Shown in pieces: positions 36,061-46,310 of a stretch of DNA of 64,000 bases. This stretch comes from Ctenosaura bakeri (taxonomy: Eukaryota > Chordata > Lepidosauria > Squamata > Iguanidae). Under the pieces are notes generated by a model. It ran no database searches. It was not told where the DNA came from and saw nothing but the letters and a program-made list of their open reading frames with translations. Location of the stretch: the NCBI GenBank assembly GCA_948474755.1, contig CAOLHI010001473.1, positions 186,001 through 250,000 of the forward strand, written 5' to 3'. The position numbers and the translations under genes were made by a program. Positions within the stretch are counted from its first letter, which is position 1. Every line of letters begins with the position of its first letter.

Positions 36061-36439
36061 AAAACAGAGAATTTGGGGGGGGGAATCTCAGCAGAAGCGA
36101 AAAAAATAGCTTCACTCTCACTGAGATACTACAGCAGGACTGGGGAACATCAGCCTTAGAAGCCATGGTAGGAGGTGGAAGTTCGACTAAATCCTCACAA
36201 TCTCCATCCCTTTACTAGAACCTGGAATCATCCAATGATGTTGAAGAAAGCGAAAGAAGCATGACAGATGAAAGGCAGTGTTCCCTCATACAGTAAAAAT
36301 AATAATACATGCTATCACAAGCATATACCAGCAACAACATGTTGAATCAAGAATGGAATGCTCTAAAAAGTGTATAGAAAGAGAGATGGGGAGAAATATT
36401 TCTTTTAGAACTGTAAATCATAAAATAGAGTTGTAAATT

Positions 36440-37028
36440 CATTTTATATATTATGTTATCTTGTCTTTTCATAATCTTATTTCACTTATAATATTTCTTC
36501 CTCCTTTTCCATTTTCTTTTTTTTTCTTTTTGTCCTTTTTTTCCCCTTTCCCTTCCCTTCCCCTTTTTTCCCCTTTTTATTCTTTTTTCCTTTTTTTTAA
36601 CTTATTATATTGCTTATATTTATATCTCTTTTGTATTCCTTACTTTTTTGTTGTTACATGTAAGTGTAATTAGATTCTTATCTTAGATTTTCATAACTAT
36701 ACTATAGGATTAGAAATAATGAATATATAGAATAGGTCTTGGTTGGGGTATAATAATTATTAGGGTAAAATAACGATTGTTCTTCTAGGTTTTATTAGTT
36801 ATAGACAAACTCAACATCATCTAATTATTTATCTATTTCATTTATATCTTTTTTGGGAGTATAATTGAGTATTGAATAATACTGTAATGCTGGATTCATC
36901 CTGTTGGCTGATGTTTCTTATGGAGTGTATGGCAACATACACATATGGATCTATTGTATACTGATTTGTATTTATTGTGCTCATTTGTAATGACAGTTGA
37001 ACTTAATAAATAAACATATTTAAAAAAA
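36440..37028 (+). mobile_element. Possible L1 3' UTR with poly(A)
   Basis: A T/C-rich tract (36500-36600) is followed by AT-rich non-coding sequence ending ACTTAATAAATAAACATATT and then TTAAAAAAA, as expected of an L1-type 3' end with AATAAA and poly(A). No ORF2 sequence was recognised upstream, so the assignment rests on the tail alone. Confidence 0.4.
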
Positions 37029-39114
37029 GGACTATGCACTAACACTTGTCACTGTGGTATACACTACCGCTAAATAGTAATAGGTGCTATGGGAACAGCA
37101 GCAGGAGAGGGCCATTGCCCTCACTTCTTTCTTGCTGTACTTCCCCTTGGTATCTGTCTGGGTGCAGTAGAAATAGGAAGCAGGACTTTTCTGCAATCCA
37201 GCAGGACTCTTCTGTTTATACTTCCCAGGCTGATACCACAAAATTAACATACTAATTAAAAGATTTGCACAAAACAGCAGATTGTTCCACTGTTAGAGGT
37301 AAACACTGGTTTTGATACTGTGACTTCTGTATCTTTCTACCCTTCAATATCTCTTATTTCCACTTTAAGGGGAAAAAGGAAACACACCTAGAAGTAAACT
37401 CTTATGCTACAGGATTTCTGATTGTTTTCTTCTACCTTTTTTATTTTGGGAGTAATCTTTTCATATCTTCATAACAAACAAACTAAAGTAGCCTCAGATA
37501 TATGTTACGTAACACTTTTTTATATACACAATATTAGTTATTGTCTGAAATCTTCTTAGAATAGATCTAAAATGATCAAAACAGGAGAACCAGGGGAAAA
37601 ACAGAAAAACAACTGCTATAGTAGCCAGGACAAACTCCCCATGTAGAAACCCCTCAAATTCAGGTATGTCCATTCATACAATGATATATACAGAAGGTTC
37701 ATGAACAGCTGGTACTGTGTGTACACATGTATATAGCAGGAGAGAAGAAGCAATAAGAACCAGAAAGAGGGAAGATTCCCCAAAAATCAGTTGCTGTAGC
37801 AAATGCTAAAAATACAGCAGGTTGAAAAGTAGCACTGGTAGGACACTTCTGTTTACCAGGACATCCTCTCACTGACGTCAAAGTGGCTACTGTAATTTCA
37901 TGGGGAAATGAGGATGCTGAAATACAACTTTTAAAGGATTCCTGGACTGCCTAGGATTTCATCAACTACCAATAATGAAAGTGAAGCCTCTTTATTAGTT
38001 TATATTAAAAGGATGGACAACTCCTCCCAGTTGGTCATGTCCAAGCAACACTAGAAGTGATATGATGACACTTCCAGTCACCATTTTTCAGCTGACTTTG
38101 ACTGTTTTCCCTTTATTTTGCGAATGTTAGCAGGCTCTGGGTAGGTTTAAGTGAAACTGCCATATTTGTGTGCTGTTTGGGAGTAAAATCACCCCAAACC
38201 AACTTTTTTTAAAAATTCAGACAATGAGGTTTTGAAGACCACAAATGTGGGCCTGGGGGACTGCATAGGGCCCAGAGACCACACTTTCTCCACTCCTTCT
38301 TTATAATCCAGTAAACTTTCAAGGAAGGAAGATGAGAGACAGCATTCAGCACCAGATGAGGTGGGAGAGAAAGAAAATGATACACAGAAAATGACAGGCC
38401 ATTTTTAAAAGATGTTAAAGGTTGCCCACTTTCTCATACAAACAGTAAATGGAAGCATACAATGTTAAAGGTTGCCCACTTTCTCATACAAATAGTAAAT
38501 GGAAGCTTCTCTGTAAACAGAATTTTGACATTCATGTTGAGATGAAAGTGCCTTTTCTAAAAGGGGAAAGAATGCATGCATTACTGCTGGAAATGTCCAG
38601 AAAGGTACTACAACAAGTGAAAAATGGGCCTTTTACATGTTAAACAGGGAGGGAGCTGCAACCTGTTTAAAAAATGAATTGCCATTCTGGACACTTTGAA
38701 AAGAGGCAACCAATCCTTTTATGACCATAAAAAGTAGCCATCCATGAGAAATCTAGAAAGGTCAAAGGTTACACAAACATCCTTGGGAATAGGCCACAAG
38801 TAGCCCCAGGGCTTGGCTTTGTCCTTCCCTACAGGGAAAGCTTGGCTTTGCTACAGGGAGCTGGTTATGAAGTCTCCCCCCACCCCCCAGAAAGACTTAC
38901 TGTAGAAATCACTGTGTAATACGACCATGTGTTCTACTGTTTATATTCAATTTCACTGAAATTTCATACCTCTAGTCAGTGTTCCAATAACTTCCAATAT
39001 TAAAATGTATTCTTGGATTAGGATATATGTCCATTTGTCTTCAGTAGGTGTCTAAAACTGGGACTTGGGCATCTATGTCGACAAACAACTGCAATTTATA
39101 AAAATAGGAAGGGA
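37029..39114. other. No gene recognised; tandem duplication at 38412-38506
   Basis: A 50-bp period duplicates the segment starting ATGTTAAAGGTTGCCCACTT: 38412-38456 and 38462-38506 differ at one position by my count. This is a recent local duplication. The rest is unique by eye. Confidence 0.5.
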
Positions 39115-39525
39115 TACACAGTTGGTCCTCCACATTCATTGGGTTAGTGGCACAGGACCCTAGCCATCAGGGAAAGGATATGGAAATAGGATGGGTTGGC
39201 ATGGTGACTCTATACTTCCTCTCTTTCACTCCTTCCTTAGGTGTGTGGGGGGTACATCAGGAGAGGGTTCGTGGTACTGAGAAATTGGGCTGCCAGCCAT
39301 CATTAGCTTGACAGGCAGCAGTTGGTGGAGGAGGAGGGGGAGGAGGAGGAGGAGGAGGACCAGAGGTGGGTTTTTAAAGGGCTTATGTAATCTGATCAGA
39401 GCACCTGAGAGGGAAGGTTATCTAGAAAACAAGCCCTGAAGGAGGTGAAGAAAGGGTACAAGAAACTTATATATAATCAAATCCATGAAAATCAAACATG
39501 CAAACGTGGGGGGCCAATTATATAT
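39115..39525. mobile_element. Tigger/mariner-like non-autonomous element
   Basis: The left end reads TACACAGTTGGTCCTCCACA. The right end, on the - strand, reads ATAATTGGCCCCCCACG, so the ends are imperfect inverted repeats near TA. The internal right part (ATCCATGAAAATCAAACATG) resembles the pogo/Tigger-type 'ccgcggatttc' arm. A (GGA)n run at 39325-39362 lies inside. No transposase is present. Confidence 0.5.
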
Positions 39526-39565
39526 GTTTCAGCAGACATACAACAGTCCATCGTTTTCTATTTAG

Positions 39566-39690
39566 TAAACCCACTGGATGACCTTGAGTGTGTCACACAG
39601 TCTCAGCCCCAGAAAACTCTCTGATAAGTTCAACTTAGGCTTGCCAAAGTCAGAAACAATTTGAAGGCACATAAGAACAATAATAAAAAC
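39566..39690 (+). repeat. tRNA-type SINE 3' part, deleted subfamily
   Basis: It begins within the SINE at AAACCCACTGGATGACC, passes the diagnostic CAGCCCCAGAAAACTC junction shared with 24264-24452 and ends with AGGCACATAAGAACAATAAT. The 5' promoter half is missing. Confidence 0.8.
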
Positions 39691-40687
39691 AACTGAGCAG
39701 AACAATCTCTACGTAGTTTATGAATAGAAAGATACAATTACAGAAGAACTCCAGAAAGCAAGGCTATCTGTAATTGCTGTCTCCCCACCACCACCACCAT
39801 TTGTTGGAACAAGAACAGCCAAAACATTTTTAAAAGTATACCTTAAATACCTGCCACTTTTAGCAAAACAACTGTGTATCATTGGAGCTAAAACTTTGTT
39901 CGTTTTAAATGCAACTTTTTGACCCCATAGAAATAAAAACAGTAAAGTTTGTTTGCCTCTCCTCAAAACTCCATCACAGAACTATATGAAACATCCTTCT
40001 GCTGTACACACAATACACACAACTGCTCTGAGAAGCACTATAATCCCTTGCTGAGGTGTCAGCAACTTCTCAATAAAACAGGAACTAGAGAGTAGTACAA
40101 GAACAGTCTGTAATAACAATAATGTCTTCTGTCATTACTAAACCAATAATAACCAACAGTGAACTGAAAACCTCACATTACAGCCTAAGCATGGTTGTCT
40201 GCTGCTTACAGCAGATGTGTAGTTGCTAAGTCAGTAATGCTCTCTTACCATAAATGTTCAAACTGTTACAATGTGCAGCATGCACTTATTTCTACTTCTT
40301 CCTGTGTCATCCCATCAGGTATCTCTAAAATTACTTGGAAAACACTTATCTTGAGTAATAGCAGTGGAGCTGAGAAGAAAATACCAAGACCAACATGAAT
40401 GAAACAGCTCAGAGAAAAACCATTACTCCAGTAATGTTTGAAATTCTCGCTTTTCATGTTAGATTGGTCTCAGTGGTGACTTCTACATAAGGAGTTTTGC
40501 CCCCTCCCTAGAGAATAAGGCTCAGTATGGGAAAATAAAATGAAAGAAGTGAATCACTTTTATGTATTCTTTAACCACTCCAATTAATCTTCAGTTCAAA
40601 TTCAAACTCAAAGGGAAGTGATCCTAAACACTGAGTTATATGAAGATTCCAAGATGATCTGCCTTGGGATCATTTAGTGTTACTAAA
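39691..40687. other. No gene recognised
   Basis: Unique AT-rich sequence. Open frames at 39718-39966 (-) and 40195-40457 have no recognisable similarity. Confidence 0.4.
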
Positions 40688-42300
40688 AAAATTTGTTGTT
40701 AACTGCTGTCAAATCAGCTTTGACTTAACAGGAATCCTACGAGTGAAAAACCTTCATGAGCTCACATCATCAACTGCCCTACTCAGGTCTTACGAACTTA
40801 GAGCCAAGGGCTTGCAGCCTTGCAATGTAGCCTTCCTGTTTCCCTGTTGCCTTCTGTGTTGTCAAGTAGTATCATCTTGTTGACTCACAATATATCAAAA
40901 GTATAATAGGCTCAGTTTAGTCATTTTGGCTTCTGGGGGAGTTCAAGCTTGATTTTCTCTAGGACCCATCCATTTGTCTTTTTGGCAGTCCATGAACATT
41001 CCCCCAATGTCACATTTCAAATATGCTGACTTGCTTCCTGTCAGTTTTCTTCACAATCCAACTTTTACAATCATACATAGAAATTGGGAATACTATGACA
41101 CAGATTATCCTTGCATTCATATTCATTTATATATCTTTACATCAGAGGATCTTATCTAATGCCTTCAAAACTGTCCTTCCAAGCCCTAGTCTTCTAATTT
41201 TGTACCCACCATCTCCATTTTAAGTGATGACTGAGCCAAAGCATAAAAAATCTTTTAACTGTTTTGATGTTTTCATCATCTACTTTGAGATTATGTAAAT
41301 CCTCTGCAGGATTGTTTTTTTTTTCTGTTTAGGTGCACCTGTAATCCTGCTTATTTACTTTCATCTTTGACTTTTCTCAATACTTCTACTAAGTATTTGC
41401 TATCTTTTTACTACTAATATGGTGCCATCTGTGCATATCACAAATTATTGCTGTTGTCTCCTCCAATTTTTATGCTTCCACTTCTATTCCTGCTTTTCAT
41501 ATGATATGCTCTGCATATATAAACAGATAGGGTAATAAAATGGAGCCTTGCTTGACGCCCTGGCCAAAGTGAAGCCAGTCTGCTTCTCCTAACAAAGGCC
41601 TCTTTTCCTGAATACAAGTTATACATCAGAACAATGAAATGTTGTGGCTCTTCTATTTCTTTAAGAGTGATCCATAGTTTCTCATGATCAGAGCCTTTGC
41701 TATAATCTATAAAGCACAGAAGCATAGACTGATTTTCTTCCGAAAATCTTTTGTGCATTCCATTAGCCAATGTATTGTTGCAACATGATCCCTATTGCTT
41801 CTTCATTTTCTGAAGACATTTGGCATTTTTTGTTCCATATGTGGTAAAAGTCTTTGTTGTAAAATTTTGAGCATCACTTTGCTTGCATGGAAGATTAATG
41901 CAATGGATCAACTGTCACTACAATCCATGGTATCCCCTTTCTTGGAGACTGAAATGTATATTGAGCATTTCCAATCTCTGGGCCATTGGTTTGTTTTCCA
42001 AATTTGTTGGCAGACTTCTTTTAGAATTTGGATTGGTTCTGCCTCTGTAGCTTGAAAACAGTTCTGTTGGTATGCCGTCTGTGATTTACTTCTTCCAAGT
42101 TCTTTGAGGGTAGCTTCCATTTCATATCTTAAACTTGTGGGTTCATCATCAAAAAGTTCTTCCTTGAATGAGTCTGAAGTCCTTTCACCTATTTGGTACA
42201 GTTCTTCAGTATACTGTTTCCATTAATATTTTTATTTTTTCTTAATCATACAGTATGTTTCCCCTTTGGTCATAATGCACAACAAATGTCAGTGATGTAT
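40688..42300 (-). mobile_element. RTE/BovB-type LINE, 3' portion with broken reverse transcriptase
   Basis: Read on the - strand the frame at 41770-41438 gives CFIDYSKGSDHEKLWITLKE, then FIVLMYNLYSGKEAFVR, matching the RTE pattern 'CFIDYxKAFDxxxHxKLWxxLKE..NLYxGQEAxVR', and then GSIKIGGDNSNNL before the catalytic YADD region, which is frameshifted. Upstream (42120-41900) is a YQQNCFQATEAEPIQ..WPRDWKCSIYI-like block. The 3' end near 40690 has the TTGTTAACTGCTGTCAAATC ending that recurs at 54662. It is a pseudogene. The element resumes at 44085 after an insertion. Confidence 0.85.
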
Positions 42301-42458
42301 TTGTCTTCTACTCCAAGTCTCAAGTCAAGTCTCAAATCCCTACTTCAAGTCTCAAATTGAGTCTCATGTCTGAGAGCCAACTTTAACATAAAGGAGGTGG
42401 TGGTGGGTTGTGGGATGGTTGGGTTCTGAGCAAACAGGATTGGATCCAACCCCTAAAC

Positions 42459-43227
42459 CAGGGTTTTCCAAATGGTGTGTCACCTGAAGTGTGCAGGTGT
42501 GTTGCCTCCCCGGGCTGAGAAAGATTTCCCTCCAAGCCTCCCCTGCTGCTGTTGCTGCTGCAGCAGCAAACCAGGATCAGGTAGGGGGGCTGCCTTTCCT
42601 GCTGCTGCTGCTGCCCTCGCTGGAGTCTTTCCTTGGTGAGGGCAACAGCAGCAAGCCAAGATTGGGTGGAGGGGCTGCCTTTCATGTTGCTGCCACCCTT
42701 TCCAGGTTCTTTCCTTGGTGAGGGCATCTTTCTTTGGGGTCTTTCCTTGGCGACGGTGACAGCAGCAAGCCAGAATCAGCAAGGCAGGCTGCCTTTCCCA
42801 CTGCCACTGCCCTCACTGGGGTCCTTCCTTGGCAAGGGTGACAGCAGTGGGCCAGGATCAGGTGGGGGGCTGCCCTTCTGCTGCTGCCACCCTCATTGGA
42901 GTCTTTCCTAGGTGAGGGTAATGGCAGCGAGCCAGAATTGGGTAGGGGGATTGCCTTTCCCGCTGCTGCTGCCCTCGCCAAGGTCCTTCCATGGTGAGAA
43001 CAACAGAAGTGAGCCAGGATCAGGTGGAGGAGGGCTGCCTTTCCTGCTGCTGCTGTCCTCAGTGCAGTCTTTCCTTGGTGAGGGCTACAGAAGTGAGCCA
43101 GGACCAGGTGGGGGCAGCTGCCTTTCCTGCTGTTTAACCTGTGGTTTGCTTGTAAATTGAATTACTGTGTCATGAAATGATGCATGTCCAAAAAGTGTCA
43201 CTAACATGAAAAGTTTGGAAAGTTCTG
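42459..43227. mobile_element. Non-autonomous hAT-like transposon, copy B, with minisatellite
   Basis: The ends CAGGGTTTTCCAAA and TTTGGAAAGTTCTG are inverted and match copy A at 10545-10811. The element is flanked by a perfect 8-bp duplication, CCCTAAAC (42451-42458 and 43228-43235), diagnostic of hAT insertion. It lies inside a repeat unit of the composite element. Its interior has expanded into a GC-rich minisatellite, making it 769 bp against 267 bp for copy A. Confidence 0.88.
42589..43135 (+). repeat. Minisatellite, about 83-bp unit, roughly 6.5 copies
   Basis: Units begin GCTGCCTTTCC at about 42589, 42674, 42788, 42869, 42949, 43034 and 43117. Spacings are 80-85 bp except one of 114 bp, which contains an extra TCTTTCCTTGG segment. 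Each unit carries a CTG-rich part, TCCTTGGTGAGGG and GAGCCAGGATCAGG. Open frames exist in several frames on both strands because the repeat lacks stops. They are not genes. Confidence 0.88.
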
Positions 43228-43440
43228 CCCTAAACCATGGATGGACAGGGAACACTTCCAACAGGAAGCTACACCCCACTGTCTCATGGCTGCCAGAGGC
43301 AACACACCTATCCTGGTTGCTTCCCCATGAGTAAGCAGGATTTGGGCCAACCCCTAAATAAACACCTCAGAAAGGAAGCTACACCTCACTGTCTCAAGGC
43401 TAGCAGGGTCAGGGTGCCTATCCAGGTGACTTCCTCACGA

Positions 43441-43714
43441 GCAAGCAGCATTTGATCCAACCCTTAAACCATGGAAGGGCAGGGAGTACCTCCAAAAGGA
43501 AGCTACACTGCACTCTCTTACAGCTGGCAGAAGCAGCATACCTGTTCTGGTTGCTTCCTTGCATGCAACCAGTACAGTCCACCCTCTACATTCATGAGTT
43601 TCTCTTTCACAGCAAGTTTGTAGCTGCTGCTTTACTGGATCATCCTTCTCACTTACTTCTCCTCCTTTCCCTCTCGTGCCTTCCAACAACTCCATCCTAT
43701 CACTCCCTTTCCCA
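43441..43714 (+). repeat. Left arm of a 274-bp inverted repeat
   Basis: It pairs with 43761-44034 around a 46-bp spacer. The outer half is a composite-element unit (TTTGATCCAACCCTTAAACC); the inner half is the left arm of the MITE at 43573. The arms are clearly diverged (by eye roughly 80% or a little more), so this is an old palindrome. Confidence 0.8.
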
Positions 43715-43901
43715 GAGAGAGAGGGGTTTAAAATCTGGCTGAGGCATCAGGGTGGCTAGGTGGGAAAGGGAGTGACAGGATGGAGCTTTTGACAGAACAG
43801 GAGAGGGAGAGGAGGAGGAGAACAATGATGATGAACCAGGCAAGCAGCAGCTACAAACTTGCTGTGAAGGAGAAACTTATGGATGTGGAGGGTGGACTGT
43901 A
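43573..43901. mobile_element. Palindromic MITE, mariner/Tigger-like ends
   Basis: It starts TACAGTCCACCCTCTACATT and ends with the inverted counterpart GGATGTGGAGGGTGGACTGTA, giving TA at each end. The end resembles that of the element at 39115. The interior is a palindrome through CTTTCACAGCAAGTTTGTAG and its inverted copy at about 43851-43870. Confidence 0.65.
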
Positions 43902-44034
43902 CTAATTGCTTGTGAGGAAGTGACTGGGATAACCATGCTTTTCTGCCAGCCATGAGAGACTGGGGTGTAGCTTCCTCTCAGAGGTGCTCCCCACCCTCTC
44001 ATGGTTTAGGGATTGATCAAATACTGCTTACTAG
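43761..44034 (-). repeat. Right arm of the 274-bp inverted repeat
   Basis: Reverse complement of 43441-43714. It includes the inverted composite-element unit (43904-44034), showing that sequence outside the MITE is also inverted. Confidence 0.8.
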
Positions 44035-44084
44035 CAAGAAAGCAACGAGGACTTTGTCCTTATACTCAAGTCACTGAACTGTTG

Positions 44085-44530
44085 TGTTTAGAATTCTGAC
44101 CCTCTTTCTGTTATCTCCTATTTTTGCTTTTTGCCTGTCTTTAACCATTTGAATATTTTCATCCATCATTCAATATGGGCTTCTCTTTATTTTTTGCTGT
44201 AGACAATGGCCTTTTTGCTTTCTTTTCTAATAATTCTGATTTTACTCCATGATTGTTCTGTCTCCCCATCCAGTAGTCTTAATAATACAAATCTGGTTTT
44301 ATATCATCTTTAAATTCTACAGAGATGTTATTTAGGCTATATTTGGCACTATGATTGATTTAGTGCTTTTTAACAACAACAAAAAAAGTTTTGGTCCTTT
44401 TTATTAGCAGTTCCTCATCTGTACCAGAATCTACTCCTGGTGGTGTTTTGCAGAGAGACTGGAGCTTCTCCATCTCCTGCTTCCAGTTATCTGTGTTTCC
44501 TACTTTTGTTTCCTATGTTTCCTGCTTAAC
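44085..44530 (-). mobile_element. RTE/BovB-type LINE, upstream part
   Basis: It resumes the LINE of 40688-42300. On the + strand, TGCCTGTCTTTAACCATTTG and CAGAGAGACTGGAGCTTCTC match the reverse complement of the RTE linker between endonuclease and reverse transcriptase (the region reading 'RxxILxAKTRPG' in sense). A SPIN element begins 16 bp further on. Confidence 0.75.
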
Positions 44531-44639
44531 AACCCTTTCTCTATAGCAGTGGTTCTCAACCTTCCTAATGCCGCGACCCTTTAACACAGTTCCTCATGTT
44601 GTGGTGACCCCCAACCATAAAATTATTTATTTATTATTT

Positions 44640-45070
44640 ACAATGCCTCCCCCCTGGCAAAGGCCGCCTCGCCAGCCGGGGGGGGGGGCAGGGAGGGAGG
44701 GAAGAGGAGCTCGCGTCTCCCCCGGGAAAAAACTCCAAGAACCCCCCCGGGCTCTGCTTCTGCTTCACTCTCGTTTCCGCTGGGGGGCAATGTGGGAAAA
44801 GTTTCCAGCGTGTCGACCCTGGCGGGGGGAGAGGAATCCCAGCGCCTTTGTCTTTTGTGCTGGGCACAGCTCACCCCCCCCGGAAAAGTGCTGCCTTGAG
44901 GCCCCCCAGCCCTTCCGCAGCACCCCCCTCCATGGAGAGTTGGGCAGGGGCCGTGGCAAGGAGGGGGTCTGCCCCCCGTGCTGCCACTGCCCCCCCGGCT
45001 GGCCCATCAGATGGGAGGTTCTCCCAGTAGTGGACAAGGGGAGCGATTTCAGTCCCTTCTGAACAGGGGG
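44640..45070. other. GC-rich core of the SPIN element
   Basis: It has long C and G runs and several CG dinucleotides, much richer in G+C than anything else in the window. It contains overlapping open frames on both strands (44568-45062 and 44765-45265) that start or end inside transposon termini and show no recognisable domain. It may be the element's own interior or a captured fragment; the sequence alone does not say. Confidence 0.6.
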
Positions 45071-45127
45071 CAGGAGGACGCGAGCATGTGGCTCATGCTT
45101 GCACACCACCACTGAGGAGGGAATGGA

Positions 45128-45170
45128 GCCTAAGACCATCGGAAATACATATTTTCCGATGGCCTTAGGC
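45128..45170. repeat. SPIN sub-terminal hairpin
   Basis: GCCTAAGACCATCGGAAA and TTTCCGATGGCCTTAGGC are inverted around a 7-nt spacer, with one mismatch. This sub-terminal palindrome is characteristic of SPIN ends and may serve transposase binding (inference). Confidence 0.9.
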
Positions 45171-45234
45171 GACCCCTGTGAAAGGGTCGTTCGACCCCCC
45201 AAAGGGGTCCCGACCCACAGGTTGAGAACCACTG

Positions 45235-46310
45235 CTCTACAGGGAGCTGATAGAGCAATTATCACTGTGGTTTCACACCTTGCTTATCCTATTCCTCATG
45301 GCAGAAGCAAAAAGAGACAGAAAAAGAGAATCGACTACTGCTCACTCAGGAGTATATGTCCCCTGCAAGACAAGCCAACTTGCTCCCTGGAAACAGTGTT
45401 GTGATATGCTGCTTCTTAAAAATGGCATTGTAGCTACACTAAAACAAAGCAGCAAAAAACAAAAAGTGAAATAAAAAAAAGAATGAAATTTCCTTCCTTT
45501 GTCCTGAAAGGACCAAAGCAGAGTTGCTTGATTAATATGATACAAATGTGTGTGGGGGTAGTGGAATTTGTAGTTGTGTCCCCTCAAGTCTTTTCCAACT
45601 TATGGTGAATTAGTCAAAAGAAAACAACAGATAAACAGCTGAGAGAGGTAAAGTTCTTGCAGTGGGTGAAAGACTACTTGATGCCTTAGCCAATCAGAAG
45701 ATATAAATCAGAAGATATAAATCTGTGAAAGGGAAATAAGCCGTAATTAATTAGACAGAAGCCACAACTCTTTAAAGAACCAGTATTCCTGCACAGCTTC
45801 ATTAGCTAATTCCTAAACCATAATGGACAGGCTAGGAATGCTATGGTATTTAACATAAGAAAAAGAGTCCAAATTAGGTCTAAAAAATGATGGCAAGACA
45901 TGACTCAGAAAACAGAGACATACAGCAGATTAGGGTCAACACCACTCCATACTGTGTAAAAAAACTGACCAAATAAAAAAAGCTAAATTTGAAGTGGGAT
46001 AGTATAAAATGAACCTCAGTATAAAATGTCTCAGCCGTTTGGAAAGGAACCAGAAAAACTTTACCCTCACAGCATACCTTAACTGTGCTGACAAGATTGT
46101 TGTGAGAATATTCTCCCAAAGCAGATTTTAGAGCTAAATGGTGACTTGGTTTACAAAAGGTGAGTCAGGGTGGCTGGCATTGTTTTTTTTTAATGGATAC
46201 TGTGACAAGAGCAAATGGTCTTGACCACTACAAAGAAAGATGCTTTTGGGTAAAATGGTATCATGTTTCTCTTTAAAATGATGCAGGGATTTGGTAACAC
46301 ATAGTTTGTG
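45235..46310. other. No gene recognised; small SINE fragment at 45570-45610
   Basis: GTAGTTGTGTCCCCTCAAGT followed by TTCCAACTTATGGTGA resembles a SINE tail on the - strand. A 16-bp tandem duplication (ATCAGAAGATATAA) lies at about 45694-45723. Otherwise nothing is recognised. Confidence 0.45.

Larger units (their letters stand above)
42301..44084. mobile_element. Composite palindromic/tandem element inserted in the BovB LINE
   Basis: This block splits the LINE. It contains about three tandem units carrying GGAAGCTACAC, CTGGTTGCTTCC, GTAAGCAGGATTTG and CCAACCCCTAAA segments on the + strand (42432-42458 plus 43228-43571), and one inverted unit at 43904-44040. Both boundaries with LINE sequence are approximate. 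No transposase frame was seen. It may be a foldback-type element or satellite-derived insertion. Confidence 0.6.
44547..45234 (-). mobile_element. SPIN-type hAT transposon, non-autonomous, 688 bp
   Basis: The left end is CAGTGGTTCTCAACCTTCC followed by AATGCCGCGACCCTTTAACA. The right end is ..CCCACAGGTTGAGAACCACTG. These are the ends of the SPIN (Space Invaders) family, known from memory to have spread horizontally among tetrapods including Anolis. The 8-bp flanks CTCTATAG and CTCTACAG match at 7 of 8. Oriented by the family's usual 5' end it lies on the - strand. It has no transposase frame. A GC-rich core fills the middle. Confidence 0.92.

Noticed and set aside
36461..36673. 70-codon phenylalanine-rich frame
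   Set aside because: Translation of a T/C-rich simple-sequence tract.
42589..43135. A CRISPR-like array of regularly spaced repeats
   Set aside because: Units are contiguous with no unique spacers, and the host is a vertebrate; it is a minisatellite.
42383..43160. Several overlapping open frames on both strands, leucine/serine-rich with repeats
   Set aside because: They are translations of the minisatellite in the hAT element; the repeat is stop-free in several frames.
44568..45062. 164-codon open frame in the SPIN element, and the 166-codon frame on the other strand (44765-45265)
   Set aside because: Both run through the transposon's terminal sequence and a GC-rich core where stops are rare. 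No domain, low-complexity proline/glycine content.
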